From TMED13 sp042090305 (GTDB lineage: Bacteria > Pseudomonadota > Alphaproteobacteria > Methylaequorales > Methylaequoraceae), in the NCBI GenBank assembly GCA_042090305.1, contig JBELJQ010000039.1, forward strand, positions 1 to 6,563: DNA of 6,563 bases, read 5' to 3'. The position numbers were made by a program, and so were the translations under genes. Numbering within the stretch: position 1 is the first letter of the stretch; each line of letters opens with the position of its first letter. This document shows, piece by piece, positions 1 through 6,213 of the stretch. The notes below the pieces were generated by a model. The model did not search any database, was not told the origin of the DNA, and saw only the letters and a list, made by a program, of their open reading frames with translations.

Positions 1-228
1 GGAGAAGTTTCGGCAGCATTTTCTTTTTTAACAGGAATATTGATAATTAAGAAATCGTCAATTTTATTTAGAATTAATATTATATTTGGTATATTCGTTG
101 CTTTTTGCAGGATGGCAATGGGAGGTCATTTTTTTAGTGATAACTTATTTGCAGCAGTATTTATGATTTATTTAGCATTATTTTATAGATTTATATTTTA
201 TTACTTAACTAAACGAAAATTAATTTAA
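1..228 (+). CDS. PAP2-family membrane phosphatase, C-terminal part (5' end outside window)
   Basis: The reading frame is open from the first base and ends with TAA at 226-228, so this is the last 75 residues of a longer protein. Seen: residues 1-9 read GEVSAAFSF, which fits the end of the PAP2 'PSG(H/E)' motif 2 (the preceding PS would lie outside the window). Residues 37-47 read RMAMGGHFFSD, which is R-x5-H-x3-D, the catalytic motif 3 of the type 2 phosphatidic acid phosphatase superfamily. Hydrophobic stretches around residues 8-16, 25-36 and 48-66 look like the last transmembrane helices. Known for the family: these integral membrane enzymes remove phosphate from lipid phosphates such as undecaprenyl diphosphate, phosphatidylglycerol phosphate or lipid A. 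Which substrate applies cannot be read from this fragment. The neighbouring lipid A-type acyltransferase makes an envelope lipid substrate reasonable. An internal TTG at 40 is not the true start, since conserved motif residues lie upstream of it. Confidence 0.85.
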   Translation, partial: GEVSAAFSFLTGILIIKKSSILFRINIIFGIFVAFCRMAMGGHFFSDNLFAAVFMIYLALFYRFIFYYLTKRKLI

Positions 229-236
229 GATAAAAG

Positions 237-1202
237 ATGATAAAAAAATTTAAGTTTTTATTAATTCATGATGAAAAGATAAGTAGTTATAATCAAGCTT
301 TTGGATTAATTAGTAGTATAAAGAAATATGCTAAATCAACAGTTCAAATTACATCAAGAGAATTTAATCCTAAATTTATTGGTTATTTACCGAATCTAAT
401 TATTTATTATATTTTATATTTTAGATATTTTTTCTTTAACAAAGAGCTGGAAAATAGAACTGTTAATTGCATAATTTGCTGTGGAAGAGTTAGCGCCCCT
501 TTAAGTCTAATTTATAAAAAAAAATACAATATAAAGGTAATAAGTATTTTAGATCCCTACTTCAAAAGAGATTGTTTTGATAAAATAATAATACCCTTTC
601 ATGATGAGAAAAAAAATGGTGATAATATTATTTATTTAACTGGTTCACTGGTTAATGAATCATTAAAAACAATCTCTCATTCAACTAAACAAAAATTTTT
701 AAAATTAATACCTAATGATAGAAAAATAATAACGATTTTGATTGGTGGAAGTGGAAAGAGCTCTGCGATTTCAAAGGCTGAAATACATTCTTTAAGCTAT
801 CAATTAAAGAAGATAGATATAAATAAATATAATTTAAATTTTTTATTTTCGAGGAGGACCAATAATTTTATAAAAGAAATTATAAAAAATAATTTTCTTA
901 ATAGATCTTATATTTGGGATAAAAATTCTGAAAACCCATATTGGTATTTATTAAATAAATCGGAATACATAATTGTTACAGAAGATTCAGTTTCTATGGT
1001 TTCTGAAGCAATTTCATTTAACAAGCCAGTTTATATCTTTTCATTAAAAAAAGTAAAAAGTAAGATTAGAAGGTTTAATCAGGATTTATTGAATAAAGGG
1101 ATAATTAAAGTATTCAACGGACTCGTCAAAAAATGGGACTATAATAAGATCAATGAAACTAAAAGAATTGCAATAAATATTATTGATTATCTAAAAATTT
1201 AA
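237..1202 (+). CDS. ELM1-family (Mito_fiss_Elm1, GT-B-like) protein
   Basis: This 321-residue protein belongs to the bacterial family related to the plant mitochondrial fission factor ELM1. Seen: Q20 and GL at 23-24 in the N-terminal loop; CGRVSAPL at 82-89; a DP pair at 106-107 followed by a histidine-aspartate site (FHDE, 121-124); a glycine-rich LIGGSGKSS at 168-176; the family signature NPYWYLL at 233-239 with VTEDSVSMVSEA at 247-258; KPVYIF at 263-268; and RF...GI...F near 279-294. Known: the fold is predicted to be GT-B-like, as in nucleotide-sugar glycosyltransferases. The bacterial function is not established, and mitochondrial fission is meaningless here. Length is normal for the family. 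The ATG lies 8 bases after the phosphatase stop, so the two are probably co-transcribed; the A/G-rich bases GATAAAAG before it give only a weak ribosome site. Inference: with a lipid phosphatase upstream and a lipid A-type acyltransferase converging, a role in cell-envelope glycan or lipid modification is plausible. Confidence 0.9.
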   Translation: MIKKFKFLLIHDEKISSYNQAFGLISSIKKYAKSTVQITSREFNPKFIGYLPNLIIYYILYFRYFFFNKELENRTVNCIICCGRVSAPLSLIYKKKYNIKVISILDPYFKRDCFDKIIIPFHDEKKNGDNIIYLTGSLVNESLKTISHSTKQKFLKLIPNDRKIITILIGGSGKSSAISKAEIHSLSYQLKKIDINKYNLNFLFSRRTNNFIKEIIKNNFLNRSYIWDKNSENPYWYLLNKSEYIIVTEDSVSMVSEAISFNKPVYIFSLKKVKSKIRRFNQDLLNKGIIKVFNGLVKKWDYNKINETKRIAINIIDYLKI

Positions 1203-2066
1203 TCACCATCTATTATGTATCCATATCCATTGATCAGGACACTCTTTGATCCATTTCTCAACATAGGTGTTTAAATAATTCATTATATTTAATTCTGTTT
1301 TGAGATTAATAATTTTTCTATAACTTATTTCAGGTAAATAACATATTTCAAATTGTACACCCTTTTTTCTCATACAAACAGCAGGTATTATTGGACATTT
1401 ATACTTTAATGAAAATTTGGCAATTGCAGAAGCAGTCATTGTCTTATAATTGAAAAATTTTGCTTCAATTCCATCATTCATTTTTTGATCAATTAACATA
1501 CCAATATTACCCCCCTCTCTTTTTAAAACAGATATGCAATCCTTAGCCCCTTCAGAACCTTTCTTAATCAATTTTACACCATATTTGTTACGAATTTTTC
1601 TTAATAAATTATCTACTAACTTATTATTAGGGGCCCTATAAATAAATGATATATTGTGACCCGATTCGGTCAAAGGGTGTGATGTTAATTCCCAATTACC
1701 TAAATGAGCAGAAAAAAATAAACAATTTCGATTTTTTTCTAATCCATTAACCAGATTATCTAAACCTCTAATACTTATATTTTTATTAGTTAAAGTTTTT
1801 ATATTTTCTAAATGAGGATATTCACCAATAACTCTTCCAAAATGAAACCACATTCTGTCTATAATTTTTTTTTTTTCTTTCCTATTTTTATTTGGAAAGA
1901 TTTTATTAAGATTATAAAAGGCGATATTATTTTTGGAGGAAAATTTGCCATATACATACAATATAACTCCACCTAATAAAGAAGAAAACCTTAAACCGAT
2001 AATTCGGCTAAAATAATAAAAAAATAGGATGAGTAAATATTCAAATTTTTGTTTAACTTTTTTCAT
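1203..2066 (-). CDS. LpxL/HtrB-type lysophospholipid (lipid A) acyltransferase
   Basis: This 287-residue protein is a member of the lipid A late acyltransferase family (LpxL/LpxM/HtrB), which adds a secondary acyl chain from acyl-ACP to the Kdo-lipid A precursor on the inner face of the inner membrane. Seen: a hydrophobic N-terminal anchor at about residues 9-38; the catalytic HX4E motif at H121-LGNW-E126 within SAHLGNWEL; YRAPNN at 143-148; KKGSEGAKD at 168-176; GMLIDQK at 189-195; a FF...T...A block at 204-216 followed by PIIPAVCMR at 225-233; and the C-terminal PDQWIWIHNRW at 277-287, matching the usual P-x-Q-W-x-W-x-H-R-R-(W/F) ending. The length is slightly short of the roughly 300 residues common in the family but nothing essential is missing. 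The TGA stop directly abuts the TAA of the convergent ELM1 gene. A perfect TATAAT lies 32 bases upstream of the start, and the ribosome site is weak. The acyl chain and the position acylated cannot be told from sequence alone. Confidence 0.92.
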   Translation of the reverse strand: MKKVKQKFEYLLILFFYYFSRIIGLRFSSLLGGVILYVYGKFSSKNNIAFYNLNKIFPNKNRKEKKKIIDRMWFHFGRVIGEYPHLENIKTLTNKNISIRGLDNLVNGLEKNRNCLFFSAHLGNWELTSHPLTESGHNISFIYRAPNNKLVDNLLRKIRNKYGVKLIKKGSEGAKDCISVLKREGGNIGMLIDQKMNDGIEAKFFNYKTMTASAIAKFSLKYKCPIIPAVCMRKKGVQFEICYLPEISYRKIINLKTELNIMNYLNTYVEKWIKECPDQWIWIHNRW

Positions 2067-2098
2067 AAACCAAATAAATTATAAAAACTATTTTAGGA

Positions 2099-2104
2099 AT
2101 TATA
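2099..2104 (-). promoter_or_regulatory. Candidate -10 element for the acyltransferase gene
   Basis: A perfect TATAAT on the - strand lies 32 bases upstream of the acyltransferase ATG, which would give a leader of about 25 bases. The hexamer 17 bases further upstream reads TACAAA, only a half match to TTGACA. In DNA this A+T-rich a chance TATAAT is common, so the call is tentative. The gene needs its own start site or read-through from cobA 195 bases upstream. Confidence 0.3.
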
Positions 2105-2182
2105 TTAGATTAATTATCATGTTTGTAGAAAATTTGTTTCTGTTTTTAGATTTAAATAAAAGAAATTCTACGAAATAATTTT

Positions 2183-2200
2183 TAATTAGACCTCTAATTA
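2183..2200. repeat. 8-bp perfect inverted repeat between cobA and the acyltransferase gene
   Basis: The arms TAATTAGA (2183-2190) and TCTAATTA (2193-2200) are exact complements around a 2-base centre. As RNA this would be a 7-bp stem with a 4-base loop. It lies about 60 bases after the cobA stop. On the - strand it is followed by A-rich rather than U-rich sequence, so it is not a textbook terminator for cobA. It could be a weak terminator, an operator, or chance in A+T-rich DNA. The repeat itself is certain; its function is not. Confidence 0.4.
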
Positions 2201-2261
2201 TAATTAACAAACTTTTTTTCTTTAGATAATAAATTTTAAGAAAGTCATTAAAAAAGTTCAA

Positions 2262-3008
2262 CTACTTGTTCTTGTTATATTTTATCGAGGAAATATCCAA
2301 TGGTCCATAAATTATGAGGGTTGGTGAATTTTTTACATTTTCCTTAATTAAATAACCTTGTGCATCAGATATAGTTGTTTTGTAAATTTTTTGATTTGGT
2401 TTAGAAACAGATACTGCAACTATTGCTGGAGTAGATTTTGATAAGCCTTTGCTAATTAAAAATTTTAATAAAACAGAATAATTCCTCTTAGCCATAAAAA
2501 CCACTGTCGTTGTATTTAAATCACATAAGCTTTTATTTTTTAATTCATTTGGAAAATTTCCATCTAGATCGTGACCCGTTATAAATTGTACTTTTCTTGA
2601 TTCTTTTCTTCTTGTAAGTGGAATTCCAGCCTCTGCCATCGCTGCGAAAATAGACGATACACCAGGAATAATTTCATAACTTATATTTGCTTTTTTAAGT
2701 GCCGTTATCTCTTCTTCTAGTCTTCCAAAAATACTGCAATCTCCAGATTTTAATCTGACTACTTTATTTCCATTTTTCGCGTATCTAACTAATAGTTTTG
2801 ATATCTCTTCTTGTTTGAGAGATTTCAATCCTGCTTTTTTACCGACATTTATCAGGTCTGTCCCTTTATTAACTAAATTTAGAATTGAACCAGAAGAAAG
2901 CTCATCATATAATATTATGGTAGCGCACTTTATTCTATTTAAAGCTTTTATGGTTAAAAGGTCTGGATCCCCCGGCCCTGAGCTTACAAAACTGACAAAA
3001 CCCCTCAT
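2262..3008 (-). CDS. cobA: Uroporphyrinogen-III C-methyltransferase (SUMT)
   Basis: This 248-residue cytosolic enzyme transfers two methyl groups from S-adenosylmethionine to C2 and C7 of uroporphyrinogen III, giving precorrin-2, the branch point to cobalamin and siroheme. Seen: the SUMT N-terminal signature VSSGPGDPDLLTIKA at 8-22; LYDEL at 33-37; VGKKAG at 55-60; VRLKSGD at 84-90 with IFGR at 93-96; IIPGVSS at 113-119 and AGIPLTRR at 127-134; TGHDLDG at 144-150; VVFMAKRN at 169-176; and PAIVAVSVSKPNQK at 194-207. It is a stand-alone methyltransferase, without the CysG oxidase/ferrochelatase or a HemD fusion. Residue 91 is Cys where most SUMTs have Pro (GDP-x-FGR). The ATG is well supported: AAGGGTGA on the same strand ends 4 bases before it, a good Shine-Dalgarno site. 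The gene is 332 bases downstream of tonB on the same strand, and no riboswitch precedes it. Its presence next to B12 uptake genes suggests corrinoid metabolism, though siroheme synthesis is equally possible. Confidence 0.95.
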   Translation of the reverse strand: MRGFVSFVSSGPGDPDLLTIKALNRIKCATIILYDELSSGSILNLVNKGTDLINVGKKAGLKSLKQEEISKLLVRYAKNGNKVVRLKSGDCSIFGRLEEEITALKKANISYEIIPGVSSIFAAMAEAGIPLTRRKESRKVQFITGHDLDGNFPNELKNKSLCDLNTTTVVFMAKRNYSVLLKFLISKGLSKSTPAIVAVSVSKPNQKIYKTTISDAQGYLIKENVKNSPTLIIYGPLDISSIKYNKNK

Positions 3009-3340
3009 ACTTCACCCTTGTTTAAAAAATTAAAGAAATACTTAATTGTTAATTTGTAAAGAATTAAAGTTTTACTCATAGTTTCTTATAACTTATTTTT
3101 TTATGGAAAAAAGCTTTTTTAAGGTTATGTTTATTTCGGTTATTCTTGATAGATAATTTGTAAACAAATGTGGTATGATTTTTTTTCTTGTGAAGATAAA
3201 AAGCATGAAGTAATTATTTTACTGAATTTACAAAAGAATATTAACAATAAATTCTCATTTTTTTCTTTAAACGACTTTATGGAAGCAATGAAATAAGTCA
3301 TCTTATAACTACTGGATTAATTAGTTTTTTGCAAAATAAT
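3009..3340. other. 332-base intergenic gap between tonB and cobA
   Basis: No gene is convincing on either strand here. A 53-codon frame on the - strand (3301-3140) lacks a ribosome site and has composition like the rest of the gap. No second cobalamin riboswitch is present: there is no B12 box and no C-rich ACAGCCCCCGC-like block. The stretch contains two perfect 14-base palindromes, at 3107-3120 (six A, GC, six T) and at 3156-3169, and long runs of T on both strands. The cobA promoter probably lies here, but I see no clear -35/-10 pair. No stem with a following T run marks the end of the btuB-tonB transcript. Confidence 0.6.
3156..3169. repeat. 14-base perfect palindrome upstream of cobA
   Basis: ATTTGTAAACAAAT reads the same on both strands. 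It lies about 150 bases upstream of the cobA start in the gene-free gap. A dimeric regulator could bind such a site, but no regulator is encoded nearby and A+T-rich DNA produces palindromes by chance. The palindrome is certain; a regulatory role is only a possibility. Confidence 0.35.
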
Positions 3341-4039
3341 TTACTTTAACTCTGAAAGGACAAATTTAACGGGTATATTAAGTTTGTCTGTAACATTTTT
3401 ATCTTTGTATTTAGCAGGAATAAACTGCCACTTTTTGATTGTGTTTAAGCTAACTTTGTCAAGAATTTCAAACCCACTAGATCTTTCTATATTAATCTTT
3501 TCAACATAGCCATTTTGATTAACTAGTACATTTAGGATTATTTTCCCTTGCCAGCCTCTTTTTCGTGCAATTAATGGATAAGGGGGATGAGGATTTTTTA
3601 TTGAGCCAATTTTATATTTTGCTTTTGTAAAAAATTTAATTTCTTGGTTCTCAGAAACATCATTACTTATGTGTTTATTACTATCTAAATTTCCCCAAAC
3701 TCTTTTTATCGTTTCTTGATTATTTTCAGGATTATCAAATTTTTTTCTGTATAATTTTTGATTATGGAGAACATGCTTATTATCTAACTTATTTTCAAAA
3801 GTTTTTGATGCTTTGTTTGCGTCTAGATTACTATGTTTTATTTGTTTTTTATTTGTTTTTGACTTAGTGATATCAAAATTTTTATTGTCCCTATCACTTT
3901 CTGGATCTGTAATTAGGTCTACTATTAATATAGAAGTTTTTGATTTCTTAAAATCTGGAGTTTTGTAAAAAAAAAGAACTACAACAAGAAAGTGTAAAGA
4001 TAATGAAATTATTAAATATTTACTTACACTTTCTTTCAT
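3341..4039 (-). CDS. tonB: TonB energy-transducing protein
   Basis: This 232-residue inner-membrane protein couples the ExbB-ExbD proton motor to outer-membrane TonB-dependent receptors. Seen: one N-terminal transmembrane helix at about 9-25 carrying S12-xxx-H16, the Ser/His pair of the TonB anchor that contacts ExbB/D; a long hydrophilic periplasmic linker, about 26-148; and a C-terminal TonB domain from about 150, with HPPYPLIARK at 151-160, GWQGKIILNVLV at 162-173, IERSSGFEILDK at 184-195, and KKWQFIPA at 202-209 ending in IPVKFVL. The linker is unusual: it is rich in Lys, Asn and Asp and has only three prolines (28, 46, 104), while classic TonB linkers are proline-rich with Glu-Pro and Lys-Pro repeats. 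The start codon is 14 bases after the receptor's stop, with little ribosome-site sequence, suggesting co-transcription and translational coupling. Inference: a TonB dedicated to the adjacent B12 receptor and under the same riboswitch. No exbB or exbD is in the window. Confidence 0.93.
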   Translation of the reverse strand: MKESVSKYLIISLSLHFLVVVLFFYKTPDFKKSKTSILIVDLITDPESDRDNKNFDITKSKTNKKQIKHSNLDANKASKTFENKLDNKHVLHNQKLYRKKFDNPENNQETIKRVWGNLDSNKHISNDVSENQEIKFFTKAKYKIGSIKNPHPPYPLIARKRGWQGKIILNVLVNQNGYVEKINIERSSGFEILDKVSLNTIKKWQFIPAKYKDKNVTDKLNIPVKFVLSELK

Positions 4040-4053
4040 AAATCTTTAACAGC

Positions 4054-6066
4054 TTAAAACTTTTTAGATATTGTAAAAAAAGAATTAAAACTCTCCTTTG
4101 GATATGTATTATAAACATTATAACTTGAAGTTGAAGCGACTGCATAATTATAATAATTTTTATCCAAAATATTATTAAATTTTAAGGAATAACTATACCC
4201 ACGAAACTCTCCTTTTATTCCAAGATTTAATAAATGATAAGGCATACCAATAACTTGGTAATTTTCAACATCATTTATCATTCTATGTGAGGATTGATAG
4301 TAAATATTACCAAAAAATGTTAAGAACTCATTTTTATTATATTGTATTTCTGAATTATTTCTGAATGCAGGAACTCCTGTAAGATCAAAATTTCTTCGAT
4401 GACCTGCCCTATACTTAGCTTGGGAAAGTGTAAAATTATTTATGAACTTTATTTTATTAGAGAAATCATATGAAAATCTATTTTCAAGTCCAAACCTCAG
4501 AGTTTTGGCTAGATTCCTATTAGTAAAAGTACTATTATCGTAGGAAATTTCATTTCTTAACCTCATGTAATAGATTGTTGTCTGAAATTCTATATTTTCA
4601 GTTAAGAATTTATGACTTATGTCAAGGTCATAAGAATTTTGTGAATTAAGTCCAAAGTTGTGAACTGCTGATGTATATCCGAATCCAATCCTTTCATCTA
4701 CATTAGGATATCTAAAGCTTTTTCCAATCTTGGCAGTTACTATATTGTTATCATTGATTATTCTTTCATAGCCTAAGTGATAAGACAATTGTGGATCCTT
4801 ATAAGTTTCTGTGTCATTATCGCCCAGGGAATAAGCATAGGCTCCAGAATTTATTTGATCACCAATTCTTATCCAGTTTGCCTGTATCCTGGCACCTATT
4901 GATATCTTATCCTCTGGTGAAACAAAAAGGTTATTGTTAAAATATAATGCAAGACTTTTATCTTGAGCTTTATATTTTCTATAGTAAGTTTCTCCGATTC
5001 TCATTTTATCTTGATAATAATAGGTATAGTTAGCATCCATACCTAGGATAACATCTGACTCAAAACCGAGTATATTTCTATTAGTTAGAAATCTGGGTGA
5101 CAATAGATAATTTGATATTTTAGCATCAGTGTTAGTATCTGAACTTAAAAAAATACCTTCATTCTTTACATAGTCAAATGCACCATCAACTATTACTTTA
5201 TCAGAATGACTGATTTCATAGGTTAACCCATAGAATATTTTTAAGCCATTTTTTTGACTAAAATCTTGAGGTGTATCAGTTGATCTAGGGTCAATATGAA
5301 AACCATTTGAACTTGAATAATTTCCAGTATTCACTCCAACATCTCCAGGAAGATCTAACCGATTGTTATATGATTGGAGATTAACATAATAACTATACTG
5401 ATTGAATTTTGAAGCTAATTCCAAACCTCCATTTGTTTGACTATACTCATTATTTCGTCGATAACCATCAGAAAATATTTGATTTTGACTTCCCTTAATA
5501 GAAAAGTTTTTGAAAACTTTGGTTCCAGAAACATAACTCTCAAATTTTCCAAAAGATCCAAGGGAAAACTTGGTATTAATCTCCTCTTTATCCTTAATCG
5601 ACTGATTGGTAATTATATTGACAGAACCTGCTGAGGAGTTATTCCCATACAGAACCGAGCTATTACCCAAAATAACCTCTATTCTATCAATACTATCTTT
5701 AGGAATTACACTAAAATCAACCAGACTTAAATCAATATTTGTCAATCTCTGACCATTCAACAAAACAACCGTATTACTTTGTGCTGTATCACCGAACCCC
5801 CTAATATCAATAGATTGTTTAACACCAAATCCAGTTGAATATAAGTCTTTTAGTTTAACTCCTGGAAACCTTGAAAGTAGTTCAGGAATTGTATCCCCTG
5901 GATAATTTTCGATATCCTCTCTACTGATAATATAAGTCGAGGATCCTACTATTTTTTCTTGAGGAAGCTTTGTTGACGATATAATGATCTCGTCTGATAG
6001 TGTTTGACTTAACAATTTGGAATCGACGAATGCACATAAAATGACTAATAGTAATATTTTTTTCAT
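4054..6066 (-). CDS. btuB: BtuB-like TonB-dependent outer-membrane receptor (probable cobalamin transporter)
   Basis: This 670-residue outer-membrane receptor would import cobalamin or related corrinoids into the periplasm using TonB energy. Seen: a signal peptide at about 1-20 (MKK, then a hydrophobic LLLVILCAFV core); a TonB box candidate SDEIIIS at 24-30; a plug domain at about 38-155 with FPGVKL at 67-72, SIDIRGFGD at 85-93, TVVLLNGQRL at 99-108, and IDRIEVILGNSSVLYG at 126-141 running into AGSVNIIT at 146-153; then a beta-barrel with many alternating aromatic strands, ending in a C-terminal Phe as expected for outer-membrane insertion. It is somewhat longer than E. coli BtuB (about 600 residues) but within the family range. 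Substrate assignment rests on the cobalamin riboswitch directly upstream, not on binding residues. The ATG at 6066 is preceded by GGAG four bases away. The tonB gene follows after 14 bases. No BtuFCD inner-membrane transporter is visible in the window. Confidence 0.93.
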   Translation of the reverse strand: MKKILLLVILCAFVDSKLLSQTLSDEIIISSTKLPQEKIVGSSTYIISREDIENYPGDTIPELLSRFPGVKLKDLYSTGFGVKQSIDIRGFGDTAQSNTVVLLNGQRLTNIDLSLVDFSVIPKDSIDRIEVILGNSSVLYGNNSSAGSVNIITNQSIKDKEEINTKFSLGSFGKFESYVSGTKVFKNFSIKGSQNQIFSDGYRRNNEYSQTNGGLELASKFNQYSYYVNLQSYNNRLDLPGDVGVNTGNYSSSNGFHIDPRSTDTPQDFSQKNGLKIFYGLTYEISHSDKVIVDGAFDYVKNEGIFLSSDTNTDAKISNYLLSPRFLTNRNILGFESDVILGMDANYTYYYQDKMRIGETYYRKYKAQDKSLALYFNNNLFVSPEDKISIGARIQANWIRIGDQINSGAYAYSLGDNDTETYKDPQLSYHLGYERIINDNNIVTAKIGKSFRYPNVDERIGFGYTSAVHNFGLNSQNSYDLDISHKFLTENIEFQTTIYYMRLRNEISYDNSTFTNRNLAKTLRFGLENRFSYDFSNKIKFINNFTLSQAKYRAGHRRNFDLTGVPAFRNNSEIQYNKNEFLTFFGNIYYQSSHRMINDVENYQVIGMPYHLLNLGIKGEFRGYSYSLKFNNILDKNYYNYAVASTSSYNVYNTYPKESFNSFFTISKKF

Positions 6067-6213
6067 AATTCTCCACAGTATTTAGCCAAAATATAAATGT
6101 ATTTTGACAATTAAAATTCAGTGGAAAAATTATCCCACCGCGGTTTAAATCACGTCACCACGATGGATTATCCATATTAGAAGACCTACCCGTAGTCTAA
6201 TAGAATGACGCTA
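6067..6213 (-). promoter_or_regulatory. Structured 5' leader: probable expression platform of the cobalamin riboswitch
   Basis: The 147 bases between the aptamer and btuB are richer in G+C and in complementary segments than the other gaps. All elements are on the - strand, in transcript order. A stem TATTAGA/TCTAATA (6202-6196 with 6181-6175) carries CGGG (6192-6189) in its loop, which could kiss the C-rich loop of the aptamer. A small hairpin ATGGA-TAA-TCCAT spans 6175-6163. GCGTCA (6211-6206) can pair with TGACGT (6157-6152). CCATCGTGGT (6166-6157) can pair over 10 bp with ACCGCGGTGG (6144-6135). CGGTGGGA (6140-6133) can pair over 8 bp with TTCCACTG (6126-6119). TTTTCCAC (6128-6121) can pair with the ribosome site (6076-6069). 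Several of these exclude each other, as in a switch that controls translation. No U-run terminator is seen, so control by translation initiation is favoured. The pairings are seen; which one forms with ligand is inferred. Confidence 0.65.
6069..6076 (-). promoter_or_regulatory. btuB ribosome binding site and switch target
   Basis: Read on the - strand the sequence is GTGGAGAA, with the GGAG core four bases before the ATG at 6066. This fixes the start codon. The same eight bases can pair without a gap with TTTTCCAC (- strand, 6121-6128), which would hide the site from the ribosome. This makes it the probable output point of the upstream cobalamin riboswitch. Confidence 0.7.

Noticed and set aside
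2067..2261. Search for a second riboswitch or small RNA between cobA and the acyltransferase gene.
   Set aside because: Apart from one 8-bp inverted repeat and a TATAAT there is only A+T-rich sequence with no conserved RNA motif.
2815..3033. A 72-codon + strand frame opposite the 5' end of cobA.
   Set aside because: It lies almost wholly antisense to a gene with complete SUMT motifs and has no features of its own.
3107..3120. Palindrome of six A, GC, six T considered as a terminator for tonB.
   Set aside because: The stem would be almost all A-U with a 4-base loop, and it lies more than 200 bases after the tonB stop. It is not convincing as an intrinsic terminator.
3104..3157. A 17-codon + strand frame starting MEKSFFK.
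   Set aside because: Too short, without a ribosome site and isolated on the strand opposite to its neighbours.
3140..3301. A 53-codon open frame on the - strand between tonB and cobA, starting MTYFIASIK.
   Set aside because: It has no ribosome site before its ATG, no recognisable motif, and composition like the surrounding non-coding DNA. A frame of this size is easily random.
5437..5634. A 65-codon + strand frame opposite the receptor gene.
   Set aside because: It is antisense to the plug/barrel region of a well supported receptor, with no supporting motif.
6067..6213. Idea that the leader contains a second, different riboswitch in tandem with the cobalamin aptamer.
   Set aside because: No conserved core of any known riboswitch class was recognised, and the complementary strands are better explained as the expression platform of the single aptamer.
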